Shown: positions 1-21,601, counted from the stretch's first letter. The stretch is DNA of 64,000 nt from Unio delphinus (GCA_029339505.1 JAQISU010001235.1:40019815-40083814), one strand, 5' to 3'. Numbers and translations: made by a program. Notes: generated by a model not told the origin, from the letters alone.

Positions 1-237
1 TCGGCTATCGGCTGTGTCCCAGCGCAGATGTTTCTCATTACGTACCCCTTTCCTTCGTAAATCTGCTTGAGGCTTACGCTCGATACTTGGTGTGTGAAAT
101 GATTCATCTTTTTTGCTTGGCAGTGTTAGTCACAATGAACTATTGGCCTTGGACGATGTCCCTTTTTATATGCTGACCAACATCGACGTGACCGTAAGGT
201 AAAGTGAAGTGATTGCGAAGCCGCACTCTCTTCTGAA
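1..237 (-). pseudogene. Polymerase C-terminal tail, extra copy
   Basis: This stretch is a near copy of about 881-1,113, the 3' end of the polymerase pseudogene, in the same orientation. Shared text includes the block reading gtgtcccagcgcagatgttt and the later accgtaaggtaaagtgaagt. It breaks off at about 237, directly against the outer end of the left inverted repeat of element 1. It is therefore the tail of a second polymerase copy lying outside the repeat, cut by the window edge. No reading frame is intact. Confidence 0.7.
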
Positions 238-240
238 TGG

Positions 241-593
241 ATCACTTTAGTGTCATTTGGACCTTAACGTTAAAAATGGGTATATCAAAATTGGCGTCTA
301 TGTGAATTTAACATGGGAATGCCACCTGGAGTTATAAGGGAATTGAACATTGGTGACTCCATAGTGTTTATAGGGTCAAAACTATTGATAGGGTAAAATG
401 TACGTGTTGGGACAAAGGGCTGATAGGGACAAACATAGATATACAGAAAGAAACAAATACACATTGAAACACACAGCAAAAAGGGTAGAGATGTTCTAAA
501 GAAAGACCCACAGATAATAAAAGTCTACAATATGGGTTCAAAACATTTATTCAAGTATATACATGGGCTCTCTGGCCTGTGCTTTAGTCTAAA
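241..593 (+). repeat. Left inverted repeat of element 1
   Basis: It is the reverse complement, with few differences, of 4,228-4,578. Matching landmarks are tcactttagtgtcatttgg at the outer end and the block around ggcctgtgctttagtct at the inner end. The arm holds no gene. Lines such as aatttaacatgggaatg belong to the short sub-repeat typical of this terminal repeat, which recurs at 23.9-24.1 kb and 53.1 kb. Confidence 0.85.
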
Positions 594-747
594 CACTATC
601 CATTTAAAACATTCTAATCTGGATATGGAACAAATCTATTTACATGTTATCTATTTCTTGGATCTATAAAAATACTTTAAAAAGTGAAGTTTATGCCTTA
701 AAAAATGACCCTACTTTACATACAACGCATAAGCATTTTATATAAGA

Positions 748-939
748 ATGACACGTTTCATACAACAATTAATATCCATTTTTAAGAAAAAAGCTAAACC
801 AAAACAAGTAACAAACAATCAAATAGGAGAAAGTTCATGTTGCTTTCTATATCCGTCACACACATTGTTTAAAATCTGGTCAGCTATAGGTTGTGTCCCA
901 GCGCAGATGTTTCCCATTACGTACCCCTTTCATTCGTAA
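748..939 (+). CDS. Small basic ORF at element 1 inner edge
   Basis: This 63-codon ORF starts MTRFIQQLISIFKKKAKPKQ, a short amphipathic and lysine-rich N-terminus. It lies between the left inverted repeat and the polymerase tail. From about codon 45 it runs antisense into the duplicated polymerase tail, so only the first part could be a real small element gene. I do not recognise a family. It could equally be chance. Confidence 0.2.
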   Translation: MTRFIQQLISIFKKKAKPKQVTNNQIGESSCCFLYPSHTLFKIWSAIGCVPAQMFPITYPFHS

Positions 940-1018
940 ATCTGCTTGAGGCTTACGCTCGATACTTGGTGTGTGAAATGTTTCATCTTTCTTGCTTGGC
1001 AGTGTTAGTCACAATGAA

Positions 1019-4000
1019 CTATCGGTCTTGGACGATGTCCCTTTTTATATGCTGACCAACATTGACGTGACCGTAAGGTAAAGTGAAGTGATTGGGAAGC
1101 CGCACTCTCTTCTGGTACACGATTTGATAGACTTTTTCCAAAGACCTACTGACGATTTGGTGTGTAGGTAAACGTACAATCTTGTGCGGTTCGTGGGTGG
1201 TCACTTTAAACGTTTCATCCTGTCCAGACTTCAAGGCTTCTTGAAGTACTTCAAAGTTCACTACTTGACTGGTGCAATAATTGAGAGTCAATCCATTCAC
1301 TTTACATTCTGTGTGCATTTCTCCTTGTGGGTCTCGGTATTCGTAGCCGTAATTTTTAGGACCGCCACTTGCAAAACATAGAATCTTGTCGTCGGGATGT
1401 TCATCTGTCCAGGCTCCTAAACGGTCTCCTTCGATATCAGGGTGACGTTGACCGAGGCGATGGATGTAGATGCAACTGTCCGTGTCAAAATACAGGACGC
1501 GATCTCCTAGGAGTTCTAACACTTCGTACAATTTTAAACGAGCATGGGCTGTCACGTAAGCCGCAATGATATTTCCAAATTTGTCGACTTCTACAAAGTC
1601 TAGTTCTTCTTCGTAATTGACTAAGATCAAGTCCTCACGAATGACGTCCACGTGTTTCATGACCTTGGTTTTGTCGTGAATTATCTGGAAGTAGCGAGAC
1701 GGTTCGGACAAATACTCCGTCTTGGGTAAAGACGGTCGTTGTGCCATTTTACCTCACAAGCAATTTAACATCACTTTGGCAAACGATCGCCTCCCTTCGT
1801 TTTTCTCGATGTGGTCTAAAGTGATGCCTTCCTGCTCCCGATATTTTTCTTTGAATATCTTTTGGTCTTCGGGAGTGTGACACCAGGAAGGATAGCCACT
1901 AGCTTCTTGTTTTAGTTTCAAAAAGGCATCCACGTAGTCTGCAAAAATACCTTTCTGTGTCTCGTCGCCCTTGCGGTATTGTTATGTCTTGGGAAAGTGG
2001 TAAATTTCGTACACTTCTAACAGTTGGTATCCCATGTCCAGAGCTTGAAACAATTCCACGCTCACCAACGTTCCTGTCAAGGCACGTTCTTCCTGGCTGT
2101 GCTGACAAGGTTGGTCTTGGTTGCACATTTCGGCACAAGTTCGACACAAAGGAAACATCAGTTTCCCTTGGCAATGGTGAGGTAAAACGGGATGGTACAA
2201 GTCTGTGGGAGGCAAGACTTTACACTTGATCAATCCTTCGTACTGTCGAATGTGGTCCAGGTCAATGTGTTCTGTCATCAATTCTGGATGCCCTACGGGA
2301 AAGTGACAATATTTGCACACGTAAGGATACAGTGAACACACGTCCAAGTATTTGATTTCTTCTCCTTTCTCGTCGTCCGCTTGGTACAGGAAACAGGTGG
2401 CATTCGTTCGTCCTCCGTACAAACTATCCCGGGGGTTCAGGGGGTCCACCAACTTGTAACTTTCTACGATGCGTTTAAACTCGGGATCGGTTTTCAAACG
2501 CTGATCGTATTCGTGTTCCCACATTTCCCACTACCTGGTATCCTTGCTGTTCTAACTTCAAACGTCGCTGACACGTGGTCTGGTACAAGTCTTCCATGGT
2601 CTGTTGTAGCAACTGATTTTTGGTGTCACGTTGAGTGTAGCACATGGGACATCCGTGAAATAAGCATCCGATAAACTCGTACACGATCTGAGGGTTTTCT
2701 AAGTCCCAGCCATCCACCGAATGCGTTCCGATGGTCTTTTCGCCTGTTGGATCCATTTGTTTTTCTTGTCACACAAATAATGTAATCAGCGTAGGGCTTT
2801 GACCGAGTATTGACGTTTGACAAAGTTCGTCGTTTGAGGGCTTATGATAGCCAGGGTGTTTTCGGGCATAAATTGATGGCGGTACACTAAAGAACACGCT
2901 TTGGCGATGGTACAAGCTTCTTTCAAAGGATCGATCCCTCCGTGCTCCATGAAGAATTCTCGAAATTTTCCACAACAACGTCGTAAAATGTCCACGTCAG
3001 ATCGACAATACTTTAACATTTCTTCCTGAAAGTCAAAGGGGTCCGAGGCGTGAGTCTGGTACCAAGCGAAGAAAATTTCTCGTTGTTCGGTACCCATGTT
3101 GTCGGGGTCGTAATAGTGAGCCTCAGGCAAATGGGGTAGAACGGCACGTTGATTGCCTTCTTTATTGAAAAAGTGCGGGAAATAACCTTTGGCCATTTCT
3201 GGCATTCCAAACGTTTTAGGCATGCGGCTCAAAGGCATTGCCAAGTAATTTATCGAATCTTTAAACTGCACTTGTCCCACTTGCATGTAAATGATTTTGG
3301 CTCCGTTCAAATTCACATGAGGACGTTCGGTACTTTGTTCCTCATAGTATCTGAGCATCGTATCCCGAGAAATTGTGAGCCATGACCGTGGCATGGCGAT
3401 GACAATCTCCGTAACGTTCGATGTCTTCTGGACTCCACGTTTCGTCGATGGGGTTTAGGATCCATTGGGCAAAATCGGCTAGCGTGTTGGACCCTCGAAA
3501 GATTTTTTCACGTCCTCCAGGAATCTTGCTGCAGTGAGGGCAATGACTAAAGATAGGTTCTTGGATACACTGCTCGCACACACGGTGAGCCACGCAGAAA
3601 TTAGGAATGTGAATACCAGTCTCTTGCATGTATTCGAAATCAAAAAAGATAAAATTCCCTTTCTTCTGGGTATCTTCTGGTTGGGGCTGGTATTTTTGAA
3701 TGAAGCATTCGTGTTCCAAATCCACGATTTGGCGACAAATGTGACATCGTTTCTGACCTCAACAAACGTGAAACTTGGCACTATTGGTACGTATGCCTTG
3801 TCCACAAGAAAGACACAATCTCAACATTTGACAAGCACTTTTCTGCTGTGAACCTTGCATCTTCATATGTTGTTGGTAACAGGTAGGACTGACAAAAGTG
3901 CGCTGACAAACAGGGCAATGCACTCTTTCTTGTCCTTTGTCCAGACAAGGTTTAGAAATGTGTAAGGTTTTATGTATAATGTTATAGGATTGAGGTATTT

Positions 4001-4214
4001 ATAACAGACATTTGTCAGGTTTCATGAATGATGTTTTATGATGCTTGTGTTGTTCTCGATTGTTATAACCATAGTCACATTTTTCACAGTAGTAACTGTA
4101 TCCCAGGAATGCAGTGATACTGGTAATGGTATCAAAATGACCATCATGATGATAGATGTGAATGTATTTGCCGTCTTTGAAATCGCGACCTCGAAACAAA
4201 AGAGGACCACGCAC
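1019..4214 (-). pseudogene. Protein-primed family B DNA polymerase, broken
   Basis: Reading on the minus strand, the order is: an N-terminal Cys/His finger region (YYCEKCDYGY near 4,100, with further C-x2-C pairs to 3,730); a 3'-5' exonuclease with ExoI FDFEYMQETG near 3,640, ExoII NFSGYD near 3,355 and ExoIII YCRSDVD near 3,000; motif A DVCSLYP near 2,320; and motif C YFDTDS near 1,480. This is the protein-primed PolB of Polintons and adintoviruses, which copies the linear element. Lesions visible are frame changes near 3,390, 2,780 and 2,520, an in-frame TAA near 1,985, a TGA inside motif B at 1,754-1,756, and a satellite-like insertion at 3,960-4,040. The catalytic signatures are otherwise well kept, suggesting fairly recent decay. 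Confidence 0.9.
3958..4040 (+). repeat. Satellite monomer inside polymerase region
   Basis: About 80 bp here is almost identical to 8,893-8,976 in the 52-bp satellite: both contain tatgtataatgttataggat and agacatttgtcaggtttcat. It sits between two zinc-finger-coding stretches of the polymerase pseudogene and interrupts that reading. Confidence 0.75.
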
Positions 4215-4227
4215 TTCTTGAGGGTGC

Positions 4228-4717
4228 TTAGACTAAAGCACAGGCCAGAGAACCCTTGTATATACTTGAATAAATGTTTTGAACCCATATCGTAGACTTT
4301 TATTATCTGTGGGTCTTTCTTTAGAACATCTCTGCCTTCTTTTCTGTGTGTTTCAATGTGTATTTGTTTCTTTCTGTATATCTATGTTTGTCCCTATCAG
4401 CCCTTTGTCCCTACACGTACATTTTACCCTATCAATAGTTTTGACCCTATAAACACTATGGAGTCACCAATGTTCAATTCCTTAGAACTCCAGGTGGCAT
4501 TCCCATGTTAAATTCCCATAGACGCCAATTTTGATATACCCATTTTTAACGTTAAGGTCCAAATGACACTAAAGTGACCCAATTGTTGTCACTATGTTCA
4601 ATTCCCCATTCGTTCCATGTAACATTTCCCCATGTTAAATTCCCCTTGTCGCTAGATGTGCCCAAGCCCTTTTTGACTGGATTTCCCATTGTCGCTAGAG
4701 TGCCCCCATATACTACT
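4228..4717 (-). repeat. Right terminal inverted repeat of element 1
   Basis: Bases 4,228-4,578 mirror 241-593. The outer 4,579-4,717 holds degenerate ~30-bp sub-repeats (atgttaaattcccc, ttgtcgctaga) and the block cccaagccctttttgactgg, whose reverse complement occurs at the left end of element 2 near 23,848. This shared block ties the two elements to one family. Confidence 0.75.
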
Positions 4718-4915
4718 TATATCAATTAAAAATACACTATTATACATTTTTAAGGGCACAGTAGTCATCGAATATATCAATTCAAAAATACACTATTAGA
4801 CATTTTTAAGGGCACAGTAGTCATCGAATATATCAATTCAAAAATACACTATTAGACATTTTTAAGGGCACAGTAGTCATCGAATATATCAATTCAAAAA
4901 TACACTATTAGACAT
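4718..4915. repeat. 56-bp minisatellite
   Basis: About 3.5 near-identical copies of a 56-bp unit containing gggcacagtagtcatcgaat and cactattagacattttt. It begins directly at the inferred right terminus of element 1. No coding potential is seen from here to 5,385. Confidence 0.9.
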
Positions 4916-5389
4916 TTTTTTCTTTTAAATTTAGTATCTCCTCTAAACCTTTCGAAGTTCTTTACCATACAATTTGTTTTGAAAAGTGAACTTTACAGGA
5001 CATTTGAGGTATTTTGACGAAAACAAATTCTGATACAACGTGAAAGTGCATATTTATGTTGAGTCATTGCTCATCTACATGTATTATTTCAGGAACACTC
5101 TTACTTTAAGCGTAACGCTATCATGAACTTATTTATTGCCAACACATAATATGACATTACACAAGTACATGTCTTAACTCGTCCTTATATTGTTTACTTA
5201 CAGTATAAATGTTCGCAAACTGATTGAAGGATTTAATTACAAACGTGACGTCACGAAACGTTATCAGAAAATCATTGTAGAATACACCGAGAATGGCAGC
5301 TCATTTTCTTTAAGGTTGTATGCAATCATCAATATTGATTTGTGTATCAGACAGTAACTGTCGACGAACAGAGAGTGACACGTAAATTA

Positions 5390-5895
5390 AACAAATTTCA
5401 CCTTTTCTGTATCTGTACAACGTGTCTTCCCCAAATGAACCAAGGGAACGTACAGTACACCACCAGCTAATTCGCATTTTCCCAAATGAACCAAGGGAAA
5501 GTACAGTACACCACCAGCTAATTCACATTTTCCCCAAAGAAGCAAGGAAACGTACATTACACCGCCAGCTAATTCACATATTTCCCAAATGAAGCATGGA
5601 GACGTACAGGACACCACCAGTTAATTTACATTTTTCCCATATGTACCAAGGAGAACGTACAGTACACCGCTAGCTAATTTGCTATTTACCCAAATGAAGC
5701 AAGAAAACGTACAGTGCACCAACAGCTAATTTACATTTTCCCCAAATGAAGAAAGGAAACGTACATTACATCACCAGCTATTCACGCTTTCCCCAAATGA
5801 ACCAAAGAAACGTACAGTACACCATCAGTTAATTTATATTTTACCCAAATTAAGCAAGAAAACGTGCAGTACACCACAAGCTAATTCACATTTTC
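5390..5895. repeat. ~51-bp minisatellite
   Basis: About ten diverged copies of a ~51-bp unit with caccagctaattcacatttt, cccaaatgaa and acgtacagtac. An apparent minus-strand ORF at 5,387-5,617 is a by-product of the repeat period being divisible by three. Confidence 0.9.
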
Positions 5896-6424
5896 TTAAT
5901 TACGCGCTTACATTCTTCTGAGACCAATAATGGCAAACGACTTCACATTTTTACTTCCAACAGTGGACTCTCATGCAAGAACGATCTCATCTTGTATCGT
6001 GCTCTTCTTTTTATTCACACACACACACACAAACACACACAGAGGAGTGAAGTTGCCCTCTTCTGACAATCCCTTTTCCATCTTAAAATTATGCTTTCCT
6101 TCAAATTAAAATTATTCGTCATTGATCTGAGATTTTTTAAAAAATTCTGATCGCAATTTTGGGGGCTAGGAGTCTACGGGGGCGAAACGACATATGAGCA
6201 TAATAACCTCAATCTGATGGGATTGTTGATGAACGACACAAAATCTGATCAAACGGTTCATAAAGACTCTATATCCGGTTTTCATCTGTAGATATTGCCC
6301 ACGCAATACTAATCAATATGTAAGCCATAAGGGTTGAAACTAGAATCTTGGTAGAATTATTGTTATCACTTTTTGTTGTTCTTCTTTGGGGTCGAATAGT
6401 TTTAGTCAATCGCGTCGGTTTGCT

Positions 6425-6600
6425 TCTTTTACAGTAAAAATTCTTAGACACTGTGCCTTCCTTTTACAGTAATAATTCTTAAAAATGTCCTTACGTTTGC
6501 AGTAATAATTCTTAAAAACAGTACATTCCTTTATCAGTAACAATTCTTAAAAACTGTGCCTTTCTTTTACCGTAGTAATTCTTATAAACGTTGCCTTTCT
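6425..6600. repeat. ~35-bp minisatellite
   Basis: About five diverged copies built on ttttacagtaataattcttaa. The preceding 5,900-6,425 contains a short (CA)n at about 6,017 and nothing coding that I recognise. Confidence 0.75.
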
Positions 6601-6696
6601 TTCTGAGACAAACAGCTTTTATGTTCAATATTAACTCATCAGCTAAATAATATCAATTAAGAGCCATTAACAAGCATTGCATTAAAATAGAACAAT

Positions 6697-6699
<3 letters not shown>

Positions 6700-6774
<75 letters not shown>
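6700..6774. repeat. (TA)n microsatellite
   Basis: Uninterrupted AT dinucleotide tract. It directly precedes the SINE tail copy at 6,775. Confidence 0.98.
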
Positions 6775-6776
<2 letters not shown>

Positions 6777-6879
6777 ACTGCATGATGCTCAATGCTAGAC
6801 ATCTCTGTAAACTGCTACACACTGTAGATATCATAACGATATGACTGAAAAAGTGTGAAAGCTATGTTATAACTCCAAA

Positions 6880-6880
<1 letters not shown>
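6775..6880 (+). mobile_element. SINE-A 3' fragment
   Basis: It matches the end of the copy at 14,795-15,035: gcatgatgc, gctagacatc, actgtagatatca and gatatgactgaaaaa occur in the same order. A (CA)n tract follows at 6,882-6,937. Only the 3' body is present. Confidence 0.7.

Positions 6881-6881
<1 letters not shown>

Positions 6882-6937
<56 letters not shown>
6882..6937. repeat. (CA)n microsatellite
   Basis: CA dinucleotide tract at the end of the SINE-A fragment. From here to 8,240 I see AT-rich unique DNA with no gene or recognisable element. Confidence 0.98.
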
Positions 6938-6939
<2 letters not shown>

Positions 6940-8239
6940 CATATGAATGACTCACAGATACAAAATTTACTAACATGGCGAAGCGTATACAGCAGTTGTT
7001 TGCTCACATATGCAAATATTTTTTTAAAATAACAGAAAAGTTACTCTTAAGGAGATGGTACATAACTATTTATAAAAACTGGTTGCTGTGACATAATCTG
7101 TGACGGTAAATAGGTCACCACAGCGCATTCCTAGCACTTGTATTTATTTATTTACTTGGCTAATTATGTCTAAAATTCAAATTCAGTACCCAAGAATATG
7201 TCCACAAAGAAAAATGGCACATGTATTGTGTTTGTTGTGCCACTCATAGGTGATAAACAAGTTGTTTCGTTTTTTATTTTACCTCACAAAACGCGATTTT
7301 TTACATTGTTTTGGGGGTTTTTTTTGCGTTTGTAAAAAGCTGGACAATATAAATTATATGAAGGAAACCATAGAGTGGTCAGATGGTGATAATGACAATG
7401 AGTGAAAAAAATTCAATGTTATCTGGACTACGGTTTAAAACTTTTGACATTTGTTCATATTTGTTTCGCTGAAATTTAAAACTGGTATGTATCGTGTAAA
7501 TAAGTATAATATTGATGTTTGTGTTGCCTAAGAACTACTGGAACGTTGTTGATTTTTATTCGTTTTTTATTTATTGAGAAAAAATGCGCTTTTTTACGTT
7601 TTTTATTTTAATATTTTAACGTTTGTAACATCTATGGTGCCACTTTGTATATAGTGTTGTTTTTGCAAAGTGGATACACCGCATGAACCTGGGTCACTTC
7701 AGTCCAATAATTAGAATGGGTCAATTTAGGCCAGTCATGAGAATAGATCAATTTAGACTAATATCAATGGAAGTTTTTTCTTCTTATGCATACTAATGAG
7801 ACGGGGTGAAATTTTAAATGAATTGTATACAGAGTTCACCATCCGCAGCCTCAAGTCTAGTATACTAAAACTAGGTAAGCTTCAATGATGTATTTCATTG
7901 CATAAAGTCGCCACTATCACCTAATATAGAATTTTTAAAAATTGAAACAACTCCACACACACACTTACAATATCTGTATGGCCGGATTGAAAACCCCCGA
8001 GACTTGTATTCGACCTAGATTTAACTGATGGATAATGGGCTTGTTTCTTCCCCGTAAAACATTTACCTACCAAGCCATGGGCCAAGCCTCAACAAAGAAA
8101 AAATAAATCCTATGATTTTTGCGAGACTTCAACAAGCATAAACTTGATTGTGATAAAAATAAGCACACCGTTACTCAGGAAAGCAAGCACAAATACAGCT
8201 ATGATTGATTCAAAGATTCTCTAATTTGACTTTAAATTT

Positions 8240-9225
8240 TTCATATGGAGGTGTTTAGAACAGAAATGCGTTAGATTTTATGTATGTTGTTATAGGAATG
8301 AGGTGTTTAGAATAAAAATTAGGTCAGGTTTCATGTTTGATGTTATAGGACTGAGGTGTTTAGAACATAAATGGGTCAGGTTGTATGTATGATGTTATAG
8401 GGTTGAGGTGGCTGAGGTGTTTAAAACAGAAATGGGCCAGGTTTTATGTATGAAGCAGCAAGAAGGGCGAACAGACCAAGTTTTCAAACAAAATTAAAAC
8501 CTCTACGGAGAGAGAGAGTAAATAGACCGAGTTTTCAAACAAAAATAAAGCCTCTACGAAGACCGAAACTGTTACTCATTCTCCTAAATCAATCAAATTA
8601 TTGTACTGGTCAGTGAGTTTAAACTTAATTCTACTCTCTCCGTAGAGGTTTTAATTTTGTTTGAAAACTTGGTCTGTTCACCCTTCTTGCTGCTTATGAT
8701 GTTACCGGATTGAGGTGTTTAGAACAGACATTTGTCAGGTTTCAGGTATGACGTTTTATGACTGAGGTGTTTAGAACAGAAATAGGTCAGGTGTCAGGTA
8801 TGACGTTATAGGATTGAAGTGGTTGAGGTGTTCAAAACAGAAATGGGCCAGGTTTCATGTATCATGTTATAGGATTAAGGTGTTTAGAACAAAATGTGTA
8901 CGGTTTTATGTATAATGTTATAGGATTGAGGTATTTATAACAGACATTTGTCAGGTTTCATGAATGATGTTTTATGACTGAGGTGTTTAGAACAGAAATG
9001 GGTCAGGTTGTATGTATGATGTTATAGGATTGAGGTCTTTGAGCTGTTTAGAACAATAATGGGTCAGGTTTCATGCATGATGTCATATGATTGAGGTGTT
9101 TAGAACATAAACGGGTCAGGTTTCATGTATGATGCTATGTGAATGTGGTGTTTAGAACATAAATGGGTCATTTTTTATGTATGATGTTATATGATGGAGG
9201 TTTTTAGAACAGAACTAGTCAGGTG
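8240..9225. repeat. 52-bp satellite
   Basis: Diverged tandem units of about 52 bp with gaggtgtttagaaca, gggtcaggtt and tgatgttataggattga. The array is split by a fold-back element at 8,455-8,694. One monomer-sized piece also occurs inside the polymerase pseudogene at 3,958-4,040. An ORF at 9,191-9,421 reads into the repeat and is not supported as a gene. Confidence 0.9.
8455..8694 (+). mobile_element. 240-bp fold-back (MITE-like) element
   Basis: The first ~61 bases (agcagcaagaaggg ... cctctacggagagag) are the inverted complement of the last ~61 bases. The flanks read TATGA on both sides, a possible 5-bp target duplication within the 52-bp satellite. The inner part contains aaatcaatcaaattattg and ctggtcagtgagtttaaa, which closely match 25,547-25,595 inside element 2. 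In one plus-strand frame it is open but for a single stop. It is non-autonomous; the mobilising enzyme is unknown. Confidence 0.75.
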
Positions 9226-9755
9226 TTCGCCTGTGTTTCGTCTACAACATAATACTGTATATACATTTGTTCCTGTATCCCTTCCATATTTCGTTAAGCT
9301 CTCTAATAGATGGTTCCGTTTTTTCTCATTCAACTACCTTTGTTGGCAAAGCCATACTTTAAAAGGTTACTACAAATTGGTTTTCCCCTGCAGCTATAGT
9401 ATTTTGAAGTTCTCAGCATAATCTTGATGTGCTACTGATTGACCTGGATCATTACATTCTGACAGAAATTCTAAAAGATTCAAATTTATTCGCTCAACTG
9501 TTTGTAACCTGGTTTTATTTAATCCAGTTATTTGCCTTGCTCATATTGAAGAGAATGATTTATTTGACTTTAAACGTACAGGTGTCTGAGAAAGACGGAC
9601 GAACATAACCTATCCATAAAACAAACGGCCAAAACGAATAATACAAAATCTAGCGATCGACAAATAAGATGTTCAGAACAATCGAGTCGTTAAATATGTA
9701 GTACATACAAGTTAGAAAGACTAGATCCAAACTTGATAGCTGAATATGTAACTTA

Positions 9756-9830
<75 letters not shown>
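9756..9830. repeat. (TA)n microsatellite
   Basis: TA dinucleotide tract. The surrounding 9,230-10,190 holds no gene that I can support. Confidence 0.98.
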
Positions 9831-9832
<2 letters not shown>

Positions 9833-10191
9833 TGCTTATGTCCTAACACATTTATGTTCAGAATTAAGAACTATAGCCATGATATCTGTAACATATTTAA
9901 ACTGAATAAGGTGCAAAGTTCAGAACTTGTATTCTGATACCAACTTTATTTGGCATGTCTGGCGAAACACTTGAGTGGAAAGTAAATAAAAGCAAATCAC
10001 GCTAAGTAATTATCGAACGTTCAACCAAAATGGCGAGTATCCGTTTAAAAAGTATCTAAATTGTTTAAACTGAGAATAAAACGTTAGTTCCGGCTACGGC
10101 CGATCCTTCCTGATTAACCAGCCGAGGATACTAAAAATCAGCACGTGCAGTGGAACTGAAAAGTTTTGCAGCAACATATTGTCTGCACTTT

Positions 10192-10260
10192 TTGATTGGC
10201 TGCTATATTTAGTCTAAGGCAATGACAGGCTATTGAAAGCCTAGCTCAAAACTATAAATT
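10192..10260 (+). promoter_or_regulatory. Candidate core promoter of the kinase gene
   Basis: An inverted CCAAT box (GATTGGC near 10,194) lies about 57 bp upstream of a TATA-like CTATAAAT near 10,251. That TATA position is about 48 bp before the ATG at 10,299, leaving a short leader. Spacing is plausible for a TATA promoter; this is inference from motif position only. Confidence 0.4.
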
Positions 10261-10298
10261 TCAAGCTGCGAATTAAACGAGGATAAAAACAATATACA

Positions 10299-19481
<9,183 letters not shown>

Positions 19482-20548
19482 TTTTCAGTCTGCATTATAG
19501 TCAATATGCATCAAACGTTTGTCGTAGCACGAGTCATAAGTTTGAGCTCAACGGTTAACTGTGTTTAAATGTTTGACGTAGACTAATGACGAGTTTGAGC
19601 CCAACCGTTCAAAGTCACTTACGTCTAATCTGGAAAACATTTAGATAGAGCAAGACTTTATTCCTGTATGTTTGATTAAGATGTAAATAAATGTATATGC
19701 CAAAAACCTAGAAAGAAAAGGATTTATTAGTATAAAAATATAGCCAGGCTACACGCGCAGTTCCGATATTTGCGCACAACTGCTTGTGTGAAACCAACTC
19801 AAATGGACCCAATCTAGCCTGATCATGTGAGAATTAGAGCTTGTTTTAAACAAACATTGGGAATCAAATCGAACGGTAAAATATAAATTTCGACAAAAGA
19901 GACCGCTACATGGCTGTGATTTCATTAACAGCAACTTTCTTTAATGTATATTGGTCGATATTTTTTAGTTTACATGTTTTTGAAAAATATCATTAAAATT
20001 ATTACGAAACACGTTGTAATTTTTATGTTACATTCACAAAAAATAACTTCAGGAATAGATTCTTAACACCTAAGTTCACATGCCATCTAAACAGATTTGT
20101 TATCATTTTGTAACTTCTAATGCGATTTTACTCCCTTTTAAGAATTCATCAGAACGCAGTGTCCATATTTGGCCGAGTTGGAGGCTGGTGACCATGAGGA
20201 AGGGTGAAGGAGGACGAAATCACTATTTACCCACATATAAAAAATTGTGGGGCATATCTGGATGCTTAATTTAGTCATCGTCTTCTTTGATTTTAGAAGA
20301 GGGCGCATGAACTTTTGAACATTGAACAAGGAACGGATTTCCAGCGTGGATATAAGCTTTTGTCGGGACACGCGCTAGATATTATAGGCAGAGATTGATA
20401 TAATATAGTACACAAAGGCCGTTAAGCAATTATTGATGTTATAAGGTTATTTGTTATTATGACGGAAAGGTTTATAACCGACGACGTCAAGTACATGAAA
20501 GTATAAATAACATGTACATACTGATGACTAAATATATATATTTATATT

Positions 20549-20715
20549 TACGGTGTCACTGTAATTTTTTAATTAAGAGTTCATAGTTAGAAATTCTCAA
20601 AGTTTGAATTCAAATCTATATAATGATCAGAAATATATAATGTTGTAAGTCTTTGTGTCGTTCAGGTCACAACGTCACGATGTAATTTTAAGGCTTCAAA
20701 GTCATGAATGAAGTC
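20549..20715 (+). repeat. 165-bp direct repeat, left copy
   Basis: About 165 bp nearly identical to 21,602-21,768, including gaattcaaatctatataatg and cgttcaggtcacaacgtcac. The two copies flank TA-rich DNA and ~400 bp of unique sequence. The 19,490-20,545 interval before it shows no gene I can support. Confidence 0.92.
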
Positions 20716-21165
<450 letters not shown>

Positions 21166-21601
21166 CATATACATTTTGAAGACTAAATATATATGCAACA
21201 AATAAATTCTATATTTACATTGCTGATTTCATTTCCTTTTTAAGCTATGTTTGGGGTCGGGAGCCGCGTTATTTTACATGGTATAAGCACAATACGGATC
21301 TATGGCAGTATGGATCGGCTACCTCAGCGTGTGCATGTAGAAGGCACGTAACTCCCATATCATGACATGGCCAATAAATTGTTAAAAATTCCATTAAAAT
21401 CACACGTTTTACCCGTACATTTCAAATTCATTATAAATCGATTTGACTTGATGGGTCTGTTTAGCGGCGTACGGAGCTCATATTCCGCCCAGGGAGGAGG
21501 TCCGCTGTTTAATTTTTTTTTTAACAGCTAAACATACGTTAGCTAATTGAAGAACATAATCATTAACAAATTTTACTAACAGCATTGTAATCATGTATGT
21601 C

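Larger units (their letters stand above)
241..4717 (-). mobile_element. Polinton/Maverick-like element 1 (polymerase part)
   Basis: This is a 4.5-kb block bounded by long inverted repeats (241-593 and 4,228-4,578) with a broken protein-primed family B DNA polymerase between them. The right side continues into a further ~140 bp of terminal repeat that ends near 4,717 in ..ATACTACT. That end resembles the left end of element 2 (AGTAGTAATGTGGG at 23,810). The left outer ~140 bp is missing and replaced by another polymerase tail. An intact Polinton is 15-20 kb with 6-bp target duplications, so this is an internally deleted or rearranged derivative. The TIR-plus-PolB diagnosis is strong; exact ends are tentative. 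Confidence 0.75.

Noticed and set aside
1184..1569. Plus-strand ORFs opposite the polymerase
   Set aside because: They are shadows of the minus-strand polymerase frame, without family features of their own.
5387..5617. Minus-strand ORF with repeated GKCELAGGV
   Set aside because: It follows the 51-bp minisatellite, whose period is divisible by three; no other coding sign.
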